Translations under genes and position numbers: made by a program
Notes under the pieces: generated by a model
The model's input: the letters and a program-made list of their open reading frames with translations, nothing else
Told to the model about the DNA's origin: nothing
Database searches by the model: none
Shown here: positions 37,874 through 47,315 of the stretch, piece after piece
Position numbering within the stretch: position 1 is the first letter of the stretch
How the letters are laid out: each line of letters starts with the position of its first letter
NCBI RefSeq assembly: GCF_000183545.2
Contig: NZ_JH976535.1
Span: 1,479,890-1,543,889, forward strand
Source of the DNA: Thermaerobacter subterraneus DSM 13965
Lineage (GTDB): Bacteria; Bacillota; Sulfobacillia; Thermaerobacterales; Thermaerobacteraceae
Reading direction: 5' to 3'
Length of the DNA: 64,000 nucleotides

Positions 37874-38986
37874 TCAGTCCCCCGTTGCTTCGACCCGGAA
37901 CTCGGCGTCCAGGCGCTGCAGCCGGGCGGTGATGCCGCCGTACTCGAGCTCGGAGATGGGCAGCATGGCCGGCTGGAAGAAGCCCTGCTGGCGCATGGCC
38001 ACCGCCTTCGCCACGATGCGGTGGCGGATGGGCTCCCACACCGGGTCGGCAAACAGGTCGACCGGACCCGTCAGCCGCCCCTCGTGCATGGAGAAGCCCA
38101 GGGCCGTCACCATGGGGTGGCAGAAGAAGGTGCTGGCCGGGGTGTTGACGGGAACCGGCAGCAGGGGCAGGTTGTGGCTGCCCCGGGTATCGCCGGCCAC
38201 GAAGGCGCCCAGGGCGAAGGGCGGGCCGAACTCCTCGGTGGCCGGGAAGATCTTCTGCACCCGCACGATGGCCACGGGGTCGTCCTTGCCCACATAACGG
38301 CCGGCGATCTGCCGCAGGCGGGTGGTGCTGACGGCGGCAGCCTGTTCGTCCGGGTACTTGCGCGACCAGATGCCGGCGATGACGTAGCGGTGGGTGTCGC
38401 GCAGCAGGGCGGCGATGTCGTAGAGCCGCTCCGGGGCATCCAGGGTGATCGACCGGTCGCCCTCGGTGTGCTCGACGTCCATGATGACGAACCGGAAACC
38501 GGCATGCAGTTCCTCGGAAAGCAGCAACCCGGGGGAGTACATGGGGTCGGCGAAGGCCAGGTAAAGCGGCAGGTTGAAGGCGCCCGGCTCCGTCTTGTCG
38601 GCCGCCAGGATCATCAGCGCCTCATTGGGCCGCTCGCGCAGGGTCAGCTCCGCCACCTGGGGCCCCAGGCCGCGCACGTTGCCCGAGAAGGCGTCCTTCA
38701 ACAGATCCTGGCCCGCCCCGTAGAGCCCCTGGCGCTGGGCCACCTCCGTACCGGCCCGGAAGGCCTCCCACGCCAGCCCGTGGATCGCCTCGTCGCCGAG
38801 CCCGCGCTGGTGGGTCATGAGGATGGAGATGTCGTCGCCGCAGTAGAACACCCGGGCGTCCAGCAGCAGGCCGCCCCTCTCGGCCTCCACCCGCTGCTGC
38901 ACCGCCGCCAGCAGCTCGTCGCTGGGGCGGGTGTGGCCGCCTACGCTGCCCACGTCGGCCTTGATGACGCTGACCGTGACCTCCAT
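37874..38986 (-). CDS. fbp: Fructose-1,6-bisphosphatase, class V (archaeal-type FBP aldolase/phosphatase)
   Basis: Gluconeogenic enzyme of the archaeal type, known to work as both FBP aldolase and FBP phosphatase. The 370-aa protein begins SVIKADVGSVGGHTRPSDEL. It carries YCGDDISILMTH, LKDAFSGNVRG, the metal-binding region ILAADKTEPGAFNLPLY, VIMDVEHTEGDR and FGPPFALGAFVAGDTRGSHN, in family order. This class is usual in archaea and in deep-branching thermophilic bacteria such as Moorella and Thermus. The ATG at 38986 has only a weak GGGGGT upstream. It seems to be a single-gene unit closed by a hairpin. Confidence 0.93.
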   Translation of the reverse strand: MEVTVSVIKADVGSVGGHTRPSDELLAAVQQRVEAERGGLLLDARVFYCGDDISILMTHQRGLGDEAIHGLAWEAFRAGTEVAQRQGLYGAGQDLLKDAFSGNVRGLGPQVAELTLRERPNEALMILAADKTEPGAFNLPLYLAFADPMYSPGLLLSEELHAGFRFVIMDVEHTEGDRSITLDAPERLYDIAALLRDTHRYVIAGIWSRKYPDEQAAAVSTTRLRQIAGRYVGKDDPVAIVRVQKIFPATEEFGPPFALGAFVAGDTRGSHNLPLLPVPVNTPASTFFCHPMVTALGFSMHEGRLTGPVDLFADPVWEPIRHRIVAKAVAMRQQGFFQPAMLPISELEYGGITARLQRLDAEFRVEATGD

Positions 38987-39225
38987 GGCGCAAACCCCCA
39001 TCGGACCGCGACGCCAGGTGCGCATCGCGGCCGGTGTTGAACGGCCTTCCCGCCAGCCAATTCAACAGGGGCGTGGCAGATTCCTACATTGCAGGGAGGT
39101 CCCGGGGCATCCGAGGTCCTGGGGAAACGGGCTGCAAGGACCCCGCAGGCCGCCAAGGGGCCGGCGGGCTTGCCGGGGAGCCGGGAGCGGCCCGGGAGCG
39201 CGCCGCGGCCTGCGCCCGGCCGGCA

Positions 39226-40896
39226 TCAGCCGGCCGGGCGGCGGTAAACGGGCTCGCCGCCCACGTAGGTCGCCAGCACGGGGATGTGGCGGAGCTCGTG
39301 GGGGGCCACCCGCCACGGATCGGCCCCCAGCACCACCGCATCGGCCATGGCGCCAGGCAGCAGGCTGCCCCACAGTCCTTCCGCCAGGGCCCCGCAGGCG
39401 GCGCCGGCCGTGTAGGCCTGCAGGACCTCCCCCACGCTCAACCGCTCTTCGGGATGCCAGCCGCCCGGCGGGTCTCCCTGCAGGTCGTCCCGGGTCACCG
39501 CCGCCTGGATCCCCTCCAGGGGCGCCAGCGGCTCGATGGGGGCGTCGGATCCTGCCGAGAGCGGTACACCGGCTTCCCGCAGGCTGCGCCAGGCGTAGGC
39601 CCAGCGGCTCCGCCCCGGCCCCAGCCGCTCCTCCACGAAGGCCAGGTCCGAGGCCAGGAACCGGGGCTGGATCTCGGCCACCACCCCGGCCGCCGCCAGC
39701 TGTGCGGGGTGCTCGGGCGCCATGACCTGCACGTGGATCAGCCGGTGCCGCCCCGGACCGGCCCGGCGCCGGGCCGCCTCCACCGCTGCCAGGGCCGCGT
39801 CCACCGCCCGGTCGCCGATGCAGTGGATGGCCACCTGGTAGCCGGCCGCCGCTGCTTCGGCAACCAGCGAAGCCAGTTCCTCCGGGCTGTGGCGCAGCAG
39901 GCCCCGCTCCCGGCCGTCCCCGTCGGCGTACGGGTCCCGCAGGGCCGCCGTCCGCCCGCCCAGGGACCCGTCGGCAAAGAACTTGATCGACCCCATGCGC
40001 AGCCAGGCGTCCCCGTGGCCCGAAGGCAGCCAGGCGCGGGCGTCGTCCAGGGCCTCCCGGCCCACGTCCAGCGCGACCCGCAGGGGCCGCCCCCGCTCCC
40101 GGGCGGCCCGGTAGAGGGCCAGCACGTCCCCGAGCTCGCCCGGCTGGTGGACGTCGTGGCTGTGGACGGCGGTGATCCCCGCGGCATGGGCCGAGCGGAT
40201 CACCTCCAGCAGACCGGCCAGCCGCTCCTCCAGGCCGGGGGCCGGCCGGGCGGCCGCCACCCGTTCGATGGCGGTCTCCTCGAGCAAACCCGTCAGTTCC
40301 CCCGTGACCGGGTCGCGGCCGAAACGCCCGCCGGCGGGGTCGGGGGTGTCCCGGTGGACCCCGGCGGCCGCCAGCGCCAGGCTGCTGGCCACGGCGACGT
40401 GCCGGCAGACGCGGCGCAACAGCACGGGATGCTGCGGTGCCGCCCGGTCCAGCAAGGCCCGGTCCGGCCAGACCGGCGGGTCGAACCGGCTCTGGTCCCA
40501 GCCGTAGCCCTCGATCCAGGTGCCGGGCGGCAGCTGGGCGGCTCGCCGCGCCACCCGCCGCTCCAGCTCGTCCAGGGAGGTCACGTCCCGGAGATCCAGC
40601 TGGGTGGCCACCTGCCCGCACCAGAGCAGGTGGCAGTGCCCGTCCACGAACCCCGGCAGGACCACCGCGTCCCGGGGCAGCACCTCCACCTCCGCCCGGG
40701 GTCCCGCCACCGCCCGCACCGCCGCCTCGGAGCCAAGGGCCTCCACCCGCCCTCCGCGGAAGAACACGGCCTCCGCCGGCCGCACCCCGCTGCCGGGTGC
40801 GGGGACGATGCGCCCCACCAGAACCCGACCGGCAGCAGCGGCGGCAGCCCCTTGGCCCCCTCCCCCCGCCACCTCACCGGAAGCACCCACTGGCAC
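39226..40896 (-). CDS. Amidohydrolase family 3 protein (YtcJ-like)
   Basis: Metal-dependent hydrolase of 556 aa. The first metal motif HxH is His87-x-His89 in LPGFVDGHCHL. Later come KFFADGSLGGRTAALRDPY, AIHCIGDRAVDAAL and HVQVMAPEHPAQL, then SAGSDAPIEPLAPLEGIQAA. This pattern is typical of the YtcJ/N-substituted formamide deformylase-like group (Amidohydro_3). The substrate is unknown. The GTG at 40896 follows GGAGGAGG. The next gene upstream on the same strand is a racemase (48-nt gap), so a role in amino-acid or N-acyl compound turnover is conceivable but unproven. Confidence 0.85.
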   Translation of the reverse strand: MPVGASGEVAGGGGQGAAAAAAGRVLVGRIVPAPGSGVRPAEAVFFRGGRVEALGSEAAVRAVAGPRAEVEVLPRDAVVLPGFVDGHCHLLWCGQVATQLDLRDVTSLDELERRVARRAAQLPPGTWIEGYGWDQSRFDPPVWPDRALLDRAAPQHPVLLRRVCRHVAVASSLALAAAGVHRDTPDPAGGRFGRDPVTGELTGLLEETAIERVAAARPAPGLEERLAGLLEVIRSAHAAGITAVHSHDVHQPGELGDVLALYRAARERGRPLRVALDVGREALDDARAWLPSGHGDAWLRMGSIKFFADGSLGGRTAALRDPYADGDGRERGLLRHSPEELASLVAEAAAAGYQVAIHCIGDRAVDAALAAVEAARRRAGPGRHRLIHVQVMAPEHPAQLAAAGVVAEIQPRFLASDLAFVEERLGPGRSRWAYAWRSLREAGVPLSAGSDAPIEPLAPLEGIQAAVTRDDLQGDPPGGWHPEERLSVGEVLQAYTAGAACGALAEGLWGSLLPGAMADAVVLGADPWRVAPHELRHIPVLATYVGGEPVYRRPAG

Positions 40897-40944
40897 GACG
40901 AAACCTCCTCCGGACCACCCCGCCCGCCGGTACGTGGCCGCCCC

Positions 40945-41874
40945 TCAGCGGCGGGCGGCTTCCGCCGGTGCCCCCAGCAGCCGCTGGAGGGCCGCCCGCG
41001 CCAGGATCTCCGCCGGGTCGACCCAGGGCACGGGAAAGTCCCCGGGCCGTAGCACCAGCGGCAGCTCCGTACAGCCGGCGATCAGCACCCGGGCGCCCCG
41101 CTCCACCAGGTGGGTCCCGGCCTCCAGCAGCCGCTGGCGGGCCGGCTCATAGACGCCGGCCTTGATTCCGTCGGCGCCGAAGATGGCCCGCGTCACCTCG
41201 GCCTGGTATTCGGGCGCCGGGACCACCACCTCCAGCCCCACCTCCGCCAGGGCCCGGTGATAGAGGCCGCTCTCCACCGTGAGCTCCGTGGCCAGCAGAC
41301 CGGCCGGGCCGCCGGCCGGCGGCAGGCCAGGTGCCCCGCCGGCCACCAGGGCCCGGGCCACCTCCCGCATGATGTGGAGGATGGGCACGGGGCTGGCGGC
41401 CTGCAGGCGGTCAAAGTAGACGTGGGCCGTATTGCAGGGGATGAGGATCAGGCTGGCCCCCAGGGACACCAGCCCCTGGATCGAGGCCACCATGGCCGGC
41501 ACCGGATCGGGCCCCGCGCCGCGCAAGAAGGCCGTCCGGTCGGGGATCTTGGGGTTGTTGTCGATGACGATGCGCACGTGGTCCTGGTCGACCCGCGCCG
41601 GGGTGGCGCGGACGATCTTGGCGAAGAGGTCGACGGTGGCCTCGGGCCCCATGCCGCCCAGGATGCCGATGGCCGGGCCCGGGTCGCCGCACCGGCCGGC
41701 CTCCGCCGCCCGCACGGCATAGTCGTCGCCGGGTCCCGCCCCGCAGGATCCTCCGTCCCTTGCCGGCCCCGAGCGGGCTGCGCAGGGGCCGGCCCCGGGA
41801 CGGTCCGCCTGGTGCGAAGGGACGCCGTTGGGCGCAAGACCGTTGATGGAGATCCTCTGTGAAGGCTTCGTCAT
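40945..41874 (-). CDS. Aspartate/glutamate racemase family protein
   Basis: Two-cysteine cofactor-independent racemase. The fold starts at IGILGGMGPEATVDLFAKIV. The two catalytic cysteines are in ILIPCNTAHVYFD and VLIAGCTELPLVL, and DNNPKIPDRTAFL binds substrate. This is the aspartate racemase (RacD-like) pattern and not MurI. The N-terminal 70 residues before the fold are low complexity. I used ATG 41874 with GGAGG about 10 nt upstream; a start nearer the fold cannot be excluded. It lies between ileS and the amidohydrolase gene. Confidence 0.85.
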   Translation of the reverse strand: MTKPSQRISINGLAPNGVPSHQADRPGAGPCAARSGPARDGGSCGAGPGDDYAVRAAEAGRCGDPGPAIGILGGMGPEATVDLFAKIVRATPARVDQDHVRIVIDNNPKIPDRTAFLRGAGPDPVPAMVASIQGLVSLGASLILIPCNTAHVYFDRLQAASPVPILHIMREVARALVAGGAPGLPPAGGPAGLLATELTVESGLYHRALAEVGLEVVVPAPEYQAEVTRAIFGADGIKAGVYEPARQRLLEAGTHLVERGARVLIAGCTELPLVLRPGDFPVPWVDPAEILARAALQRLLGAPAEAARR

Positions 41875-42220
41875 CGTCCATCGGGCCTCCGGCGGCCGGC
41901 GGCCCGGACCCGCCCTGTCCGGGTCCCTCCCTCCAGGGCAGGGGCCGCCGGCAGAATGACCTGTTGCTTCGACGGGCCGGCGGGCCCTCCTGCCCGGGGG
42001 GCCGCCCGGGCCTTGCCAGCGGGCCCCCGGGTGCACGCACCAGGGGGCCAGGGACCCGGGGCTGCTCACCCCGGGGCGGGCAAGTCGGGACGCCAGCCGG
42101 GTTCGGCAGGGTCGCCGCACCGACGGTCTATGCACCGGCGGCGGGACAGGTGCCCAGGACGCGGCCCGCCCGGTCCCCTTCGCCTGCCAGCCCCCGTCCC
42201 GCCGTCCGGCCGGCCTCCCC
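41875..42220 (-). other. Gene-free stretch between ileS and the racemase
   Basis: About 350 nt with no gene, tRNA or known RNA motif that I can support. A short stem (CCCGGAC/GTCCGGG) lies close to the racemase start. It could end the ileS transcript or hold the racemase promoter. Confidence 0.4.
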
Positions 42221-45040
42221 TCAGGCGCCCGCCGCCTCCAGCTGGTGGACCACGGCCGCGCAACGCGGGCAAAGGTCGGGATGGGCGGCATCGCCGCCGA
42301 CGCCGGGCACGTGCCGCCAGCAACGGGCGCAGCGGGCCAGGTCCGTGCGCTCCACCCGTACCGCCGGATCCCGGGCCGGCTGGCCCGCGGCCTGCCCCGG
42401 GCCCCCGGCCCCCTCCCCTGCGGTGCCGGCCGCCGGGCCGGGTTCGACCACCACCTCGGCCACCAGGAACAGCTCCGGCAGGTCCCGGGACAGCGCCTCC
42501 AGGACCCGGGCCGCCTCCTCCCGGGCTCCCGCGATGACCACCCGGGCCTCGGCGGGCACGTCGATCACCTTCTCCTGGCGCGCCTGCTCCAGAGCGCGGT
42601 AGACCGCTTCCCGCACCTCGAACAGCACTTCGTAGCGGCGCAGCAGCTCCTCGTCCCGCCAGGCGGCGTCAGGCTCGGGCAAGAGGGCCAGGTGGACGCT
42701 CTCCGGATCGCCCTCCAGCCGGGGCAGGTGGCCCCAGACCTCTTCCGCCGTGTGGCAGAGCACCGGGGCCAGCAGCAGGGTCAGATGGCGCGCCAGCTGG
42801 TAGAGCACCGTCTGGGCCGCCCGGCGCCGCGGGTCGGCGGGCAGGGAAGCGTAGAGCCGGTCCTTGAGCACGTCCAGGTAAAAGGCGCTGAGGTCGGTGA
42901 CGCAGAAGTTGTGCACGGCGTGGTAGACCAGGTGATACTGGTATTCCTCGTAGGCCCGCCGCACCCGTTCCGTCACCTGGGCCAGCCGGGCCAGCGCCCA
43001 GCGGTCCAGCTCACCCAGCTCCCCGTACGGCACGGCGTCCCGGGCCGGGTCGAAGTCCCCCAGGTTGGCCAGCAAAAAGCGCAGGGTGTTGCGGATCTTG
43101 CGGTAGACCTCGGCCATCTGCTTGAGGATGTCCTCCGAGATCCGCACGTCCCCCCGGTAGTCCGACGAGACCGCCCACAGGCGCAGCACGTCGGCCCCGT
43201 AGCGCCGGATCACGTCGTTGGGGTCGACCACATTGCCCAGGGATTTGGACATCTTGCGGCCCTCGCCGTCGACCACGAAGCCGTGGGTCAGCACCGCCCG
43301 GTAGGGCGCCCGGCCGCGGGTGGCCACCGCCGTCAGCAGGGACGACTGGAACCAGCCCCGGTGCTGGTCCGACCCCTCCAGGTAGAGATCGGCCGGCCAG
43401 GTCAGATCCTCCCGGGTCTCCAGTACGGCGGCGTGGCTCGATCCCGAGTCGAACCACACGTCCATGATGTCGGTCTCCTTGCGGAAGCCCTGGCGGCTGC
43501 CGCAGTGGGGGCAGGCGAAGCCCTCGGGCAGGATCTGGGCCGCCTCCCGCAGGAACCAGGCGTTGGACCCCTCCCGCCGGAAGAGCTCGGCCACCGCCCG
43601 GATGCTCTCCTCGGTGATGACCGGCTCCTGGCAGGCCTCGCAGTAGAACACCGGGATCGGCACCCCCCATGCCCGCTGGCGGGAGATGCACCAGTCGCCC
43701 CGGTCGGCCACCATGTTGTGGATACGCTCCCGGCCCCATTCGGGGATCCAGCGCACCCCGTCGATGGCCTCCAGGGCCTGCCGGCGGAAGCCCTCCACCG
43801 AGGCGAACCACTGGGTGGTCGCCCGGAAGATCACCGGCTGGCGGCAGCGCCAGCAGTGGGCGTACTGGTGCCGGATGGTGCCCTGGGCCAGCAGGGCTCC
43901 CGCTTCCTCCAGGGCGCGGGTGATGTGGGGGTTCGCATCGGCGTAGAACAGGCCCGCGAAGGGCCCGGCCTCGCCGGTGAAGCGGCCGCTGGCGTCCACC
44001 GGGCTCAGCACGGGCAGGCCGTAGCGGCGGCCCACCTCGAAGTCTTCCTGGCCGTGGCCCGGGGCGGTGTGCACCAGGCCGGTGCCCTCCTCCATGCTCA
44101 CGTGCTCGGCCAGCACCACCGGCGAGGTGCGATCGAACAGGGGATGTCGGTAGGTGACCCCCTCCAGCTCGGCTCCGGTCCAGGGGCCGGAGCGGCCGCG
44201 CTCCTCCAGCCCGGCGGCCGCCAGCACCCTTTCCACCAGCGGCTCGGCCACCACCAGCAGCCCGCGGCCGGTCTCGACCGCCACGTAACGGGCCTCGGGG
44301 TGGACGGCGATGGCCAGGTTGGCCGGGATCGTCCAGGGGGTGGTGGTCCAGATCACCAGCCGCGCGCCCCCGGGCAGCCGGCCACGGCCGTCCACCACGG
44401 GAAAGGCGACGTAGATGGAGGGCGACGTCTTCTCCCGGTACTCGATCTCGGCCTCCGCCAGGGCCGTCTCGTCCACGGGGCACCAGTAGACCGAGTAGAG
44501 GTTGCGGTAGATGTAGCCCCGCCGGGCCATCTCGCCGAAGACCTCGATCTGCTTCGCCTCGTACTCCGGCTCCAGGGTGAGGTAGGGGCGCTCCCAGTCC
44601 CCCAGCACGCCCAGGCGGCGGAACTGCTGGCGCTGCCGGTTCATCTGGTCCAGGGCATAGTCGCGGCAGCGGTTGCGCAACTCGACGGGCGAGATGGCCC
44701 GCCGGTCGACGCCCAGCACCTCCAGGGCCCGGCGTTCGATGGGCAGGCCGTGGGTATCCCAGCCGGGCACGTAGGGCGCGTCGTAGCCCGCCATGGAGGC
44801 GTGGCGCACCACCACGTCCTTGAGGATCTTGTTGAGGGCCGTGCCCACGTGGATGTCGCCGTTGGCGTAGGGCGGTCCGTCGTGCAGGACGAACCGCGGC
44901 CGCCCGCGGCGCGCCTGGCGGAGCCGCCGGTAGAGGTCCATATCGTCCCAGCGGCGCTGGATCTCGGGCTCCCGCTGGGGCAGGTTCGCCCGCATGGGGA
45001 AGTCCGTCTGCGGCAGGTTGAGGGTCTCGCGGTAGTCCAT
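42221..45040 (-). CDS. ileS: Isoleucyl-tRNA synthetase
   Basis: Class I synthetase, 939 aa. It has the HIGH-type motif [12 protein letters not shown], the [16 protein letters not shown] editing-domain threonines, [13 protein letters not shown], the KMSKS motif ([10 protein letters not shown]) and a C-terminal zinc knuckle (CARCWRH and CPRCAAVV). This is the bacterial IleS1 form with the zinc end. A Gly/Ala/Pro-rich insert precedes the zinc knuckle. The ATG at 45040 directly follows GAGGAGGAG. Expression is set by the T-box leader upstream. Confidence 0.96.
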   Translation of the reverse strand: MDYRETLNLPQTDFPMRANLPQREPEIQRRWDDMDLYRRLRQARRGRPRFVLHDGPPYANGDIHVGTALNKILKDVVVRHASMAGYDAPYVPGWDTHGLPIERRALEVLGVDRRAISPVELRNRCRDYALDQMNRQRQQFRRLGVLGDWERPYLTLEPEYEAKQIEVFGEMARRGYIYRNLYSVYWCPVDETALAEAEIEYREKTSPSIYVAFPVVDGRGRLPGGARLVIWTTTPWTIPANLAIAVHPEARYVAVETGRGLLVVAEPLVERVLAAAGLEERGRSGPWTGAELEGVTYRHPLFDRTSPVVLAEHVSMEEGTGLVHTAPGHGQEDFEVGRRYGLPVLSPVDASGRFTGEAGPFAGLFYADANPHITRALEEAGALLAQGTIRHQYAHCWRCRQPVIFRATTQWFASVEGFRRQALEAIDGVRWIPEWGRERIHNMVADRGDWCISRQRAWGVPIPVFYCEACQEPVITEESIRAVAELFRREGSNAWFLREAAQILPEGFACPHCGSRQGFRKETDIMDVWFDSGSSHAAVLETREDLTWPADLYLEGSDQHRGWFQSSLLTAVATRGRAPYRAVLTHGFVVDGEGRKMSKSLGNVVDPNDVIRRYGADVLRLWAVSSDYRGDVRISEDILKQMAEVYRKIRNTLRFLLANLGDFDPARDAVPYGELGELDRWALARLAQVTERVRRAYEEYQYHLVYHAVHNFCVTDLSAFYLDVLKDRLYASLPADPRRRAAQTVLYQLARHLTLLLAPVLCHTAEEVWGHLPRLEGDPESVHLALLPEPDAAWRDEELLRRYEVLFEVREAVYRALEQARQEKVIDVPAEARVVIAGAREEAARVLEALSRDLPELFLVAEVVVEPGPAAGTAGEGAGGPGQAAGQPARDPAVRVERTDLARCARCWRHVPGVGGDAAHPDLCPRCAAVVHQLEAAGA

Positions 45041-45100
45041 GCTCCTCCTCCTCATCGATATGGACGGTCTGGATGGACGGCCTGGGCAAGGGCGGCCTGA

Positions 45101-45628
45101 AAAGAAAAACCCCCGTCGCCAAAGGGCGAAGGGGGTTCCCTCGCGGTACCACCTTTGTTCCCGGGCTGCCGGTTGCCGTCCGGCCCACCGCCGGCCAGGC
45201 AGGGGCCGGTCCTCCCTGGGCCGCCCCCGGCGGTAATCGCCGGACCGCGGGAGGACCCGGCCGGGCCCTGAACGGCGGCGCCACCCACGGGCGCGGGCAT
45301 GACCGCACCCCGGCGGTGCAAGTCCTGTCGGCCCGGGCACTCTTGCGGCCCGTTAACGGGGGCCAGGCGGCCCAGCCTACTGCGCTGCCCCCCGGCCCGA
45401 GGCAGGGACCGCCGCGGGCCGGGGGCCGGTTCGGTGGGCGGCTCGGGGGGGATCTTCGGGCGGCAACCGGCGCCCGGGCTCACAGCCGCCGGCCCGGGCT
45501 CTCTGCAGCCGGCGGGGTGCCGGCCCTACTGGCCCCCTCATCGCCGTATCCCGGCGGCGGGCGGCGCCGGGAGCCGGTGGCAGCCCGCTACCCGGCGGCG
45601 CCCGCCCTGTCGAAGCATGGCATGATTA
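45101..45628 (-). promoter_or_regulatory. T-box riboswitch leader of ileS (Ile specifier)
   Basis: The minus strand carries the conserved T-box AGGTGGTACCGCGA at 45142-45155. It overlaps an antiterminator and is followed by a terminator: stem 45110-45120 with 45125-45135, then a T-rich run at 45101-45109. Further upstream are stem I marks: CAGTAGG, CAGAGAGCC and GCTGTGAG. The likely specifier codon is ATC (Ile) at 45451-45453 after CGAAG. Uncharged tRNA-Ile would stabilise the antiterminator and switch ileS on. Stem I here is long and GC-rich. Confidence 0.92.
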
Positions 45629-45634
45629 GGGAAT

Positions 45635-45663
45635 AGTCTAGTGATCCCGGCGCAGGCCGTCAA
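45635..45663 (-). promoter_or_regulatory. Promoter of the ileS T-box transcript
   Basis: TTGACG (45658-45663) and TAGACT (45635-45640) on the minus strand are 17 bp apart, matching the sigma-A consensus in 5 and 4 of 6 positions. It lies just after the divIVA stop, so ileS is not simply part of the divIVA operon. Confidence 0.7.
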
Positions 45664-45678
45664 GGAATCCCGCCCCGG

Positions 45679-46371
45679 CTAGAAACCCGGCATCCGATCC
45701 CGGCCGGCCGCCACCTCCCGGGCGGCACCCCAGCTCCCCGAGCCCCGGTGCATGACGGCCGGCCGCACGCCCTCTCCTTCGCCTGCCGCGGGGCGGGCGC
45801 CGGTCCGGTGCGGGGAGGCGTCGCCAGGCCCGCCGGCCGGCCCCTGTGCTCCGGCCGGCCCTTCATCGCCTTCCGTTTCCTCCCGGGCGCCCTCTTCGGC
45901 AGCCTCCCGGGTCTCTTCTCCACCCAGGCCGGGTTCTTCGTCCAGCAGCTGCAGGTGGGCCATCAGCATGGCCCGCATCCGCGCCCGGGCCACCTTGATG
46001 CTGTTCACCAGCTCCTGGTAGCGGCGCTCCATCTCCTCCGCCTTCGCCCGAGCCGCCTGGATGATCTGGTCCGCCTCCAGCCGGGCCTGATTGATGGTCA
46101 GCTCGGCCTGCTTCTGGGCGCTGGCCTTGACCTCCTCCGCCGTCTCCTGGGCCACCACCAGGGTGTTGTGCAGGGTGTCCTCCAGCTGGCGGTACTGCTC
46201 CAGCTTGGCGTTCAGCGCCTCCACCTGCTCGCGCAGGGCCGCGTTGTCACGCAGCACCTGGTCGAACTCCCGGCCCACCTGCTCGAGGAACTCGTCCACC
46301 TGGGTCTCGTTGTAGCCGCGGAAAGAGCGGGAAAACTGCTTGTTGTGGATGTCCAGCGGCGTCAGGGCCAT
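45679..46371 (-). CDS. divIVA: DivIVA domain cell-pole/septum protein
   Basis: Binds negatively curved membrane at septa and poles and recruits division or chromosome-anchoring factors. The N-terminal membrane-binding domain reads LTPLDIHNKQFSRSFRGYNE, then TQVDEFLEQV, and is followed by a coiled coil to about residue 145. The last 85 residues are an acidic and Gly/Ala-rich tail without a known motif. The 230-aa length is family-typical with an extended tail. The ATG at 46371 follows GGGAGGTGG. It is the last gene of ylmE-sepF-yggT-divIVA; ylmH, usually between yggT and divIVA, is missing. Confidence 0.95.
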   Translation of the reverse strand: MALTPLDIHNKQFSRSFRGYNETQVDEFLEQVGREFDQVLRDNAALREQVEALNAKLEQYRQLEDTLHNTLVVAQETAEEVKASAQKQAELTINQARLEADQIIQAARAKAEEMERRYQELVNSIKVARARMRAMLMAHLQLLDEEPGLGGEETREAAEEGAREETEGDEGPAGAQGPAGGPGDASPHRTGARPAAGEGEGVRPAVMHRGSGSWGAAREVAAGRDRMPGF

Positions 46372-46395
46372 GCTCCCACCTCCCGGGATCGGTGA

Positions 46396-46430
46396 CCGCG
46401 GCGCCCCGGCCGGCGGCCGGGGCGCCGCGG
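46396..46430 (-). other. 16-bp perfect hairpin between yggT and divIVA
   Basis: Arms 46396-46411 and 46415-46430 are exact complements with a 3-nt loop. It fills nearly all of the 64-nt gap before divIVA and has no T run, so it may be an mRNA processing or partial termination site. Confidence 0.7.
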
Positions 46431-46435
46431 CGGGT

Positions 46436-46729
46436 TCATCCGAACAACCTGTACAGCAGCGATACCAGCAGCCGCTCCACCAGCTGGACCAGCAGGAGGG
46501 CGACCAGGGGCGACAGATCCAGGGGCCCGGTGGCGGGCATCACCCGCCGGATGGGCGCCAGGACCGGTTCCGTCAACTGGACCAGTACACGGTAGATATC
46601 GTGAAAGGTCCGGTTGTAGTTACCCTGGATGAACCACGACATGATCACCCGGATCAGCAAGAGCCAGAAGAACGCCGTGGCGAGCCCTTGGATCAATCGC
46701 ACGAGGAACAGGACGAGCAAATCGGTCAA
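46436..46729 (-). CDS. yggT: YggT-family membrane protein
   Basis: A 97-aa protein with two hydrophobic segments (LLVLFLVRLIQGLATAFFWL and LSPLVALLLVQLVERLLVSL). The family signature between them is LTEPVLAPIRRVMP. In Firmicutes and cyanobacteria it sits in the sepF-divIVA neighbourhood and affects septum or nucleoid placement; its biochemical role is unknown. The TTG start at 46729 follows GGAGGGTGA. Confidence 0.92.
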   Translation of the reverse strand: MTDLLVLFLVRLIQGLATAFFWLLLIRVIMSWFIQGNYNRTFHDIYRVLVQLTEPVLAPIRRVMPATGPLDLSPLVALLLVQLVERLLVSLLYRLFG

Positions 46730-46847
46730 CGCTCACCCTCCTACGGCCGCGCCCGGGTCCGGTGCCGGGTAGCCTACCCTTCGGTGAGGCCGGCCGGTGA
46801 TGCCCGCCGGAGGCCATCACCCCCGGCGCCGCTGCCGCCGCCTCGCA

Positions 46848-47303
46848 TCAATCCCGGGTGAGGAAGTCCGGCCGGTCGACCAGGGTCTCCACGTTCTGGG
46901 GGGCGAAGAACACCACCCCGTTGGCGATGCGGTGCATCTCCCCGTTCAAGGCATAGATCGTGCCGCTCAGGAAGTTGAGGATGCGCTGGGCCGTCTCCTT
47001 GTCGGTGTCCTCCAGGTTGAGGATCAGCGGCCGCCGGTTCTTCAGGTGCTCGGCGATCTCCTGGACCTCGTCGAAGGACTGAGGGCGGGCGATCACCACC
47101 CTCTGGGAGCGCCCCCCCGCCGCCAGGGGAACCAGCTGGCCCGGCCGGGGTCCCGGGCCGCCCTCCCCCCGCTCCCGGTGGCGGCCGTCCCGGCGCCGCG
47201 GGGCCGCCTGCGCACCCTGCGGTTCCTCCCCCGCCGGCGCCTCCACCACTTCCTCCTCCACCTCGAAGCCGATCAGGGACAGCAGCCGGTCCATCCACCC
47301 CAT
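46848..47303 (-). CDS. sepF: Cell division protein SepF
   Basis: FtsZ-associated membrane anchor. The 151-aa protein has an N-terminal amphipathic segment ([18 protein letters not shown]), a flexible Arg/Gly/Pro-rich linker, and the SepF core ([50 protein letters not shown]). I chose ATG 47303 because GAGGAGGA stands 6 nt upstream, while ATG 47309 touches it. SepF matters more than usual here because no ftsA is present next to ftsZ. Confidence 0.95.
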   Translation of the reverse strand: MGWMDRLLSLIGFEVEEEVVEAPAGEEPQGAQAAPRRRDGRHRERGEGGPGPRPGQLVPLAAGGRSQRVVIARPQSFDEVQEIAEHLKNRRPLILNLEDTDKETAQRILNFLSGTIYALNGEMHRIANGVVFFAPQNVETLVDRPDFLTRD

Positions 47304-47315
47304 GGGCATTCCTCC

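Noticed and set aside
42245-45100. A 951-aa open frame on the plus strand
   Set aside because: It is the antisense shadow of ileS; composition is low-complexity Gly/Arg/Val and no domain is present.
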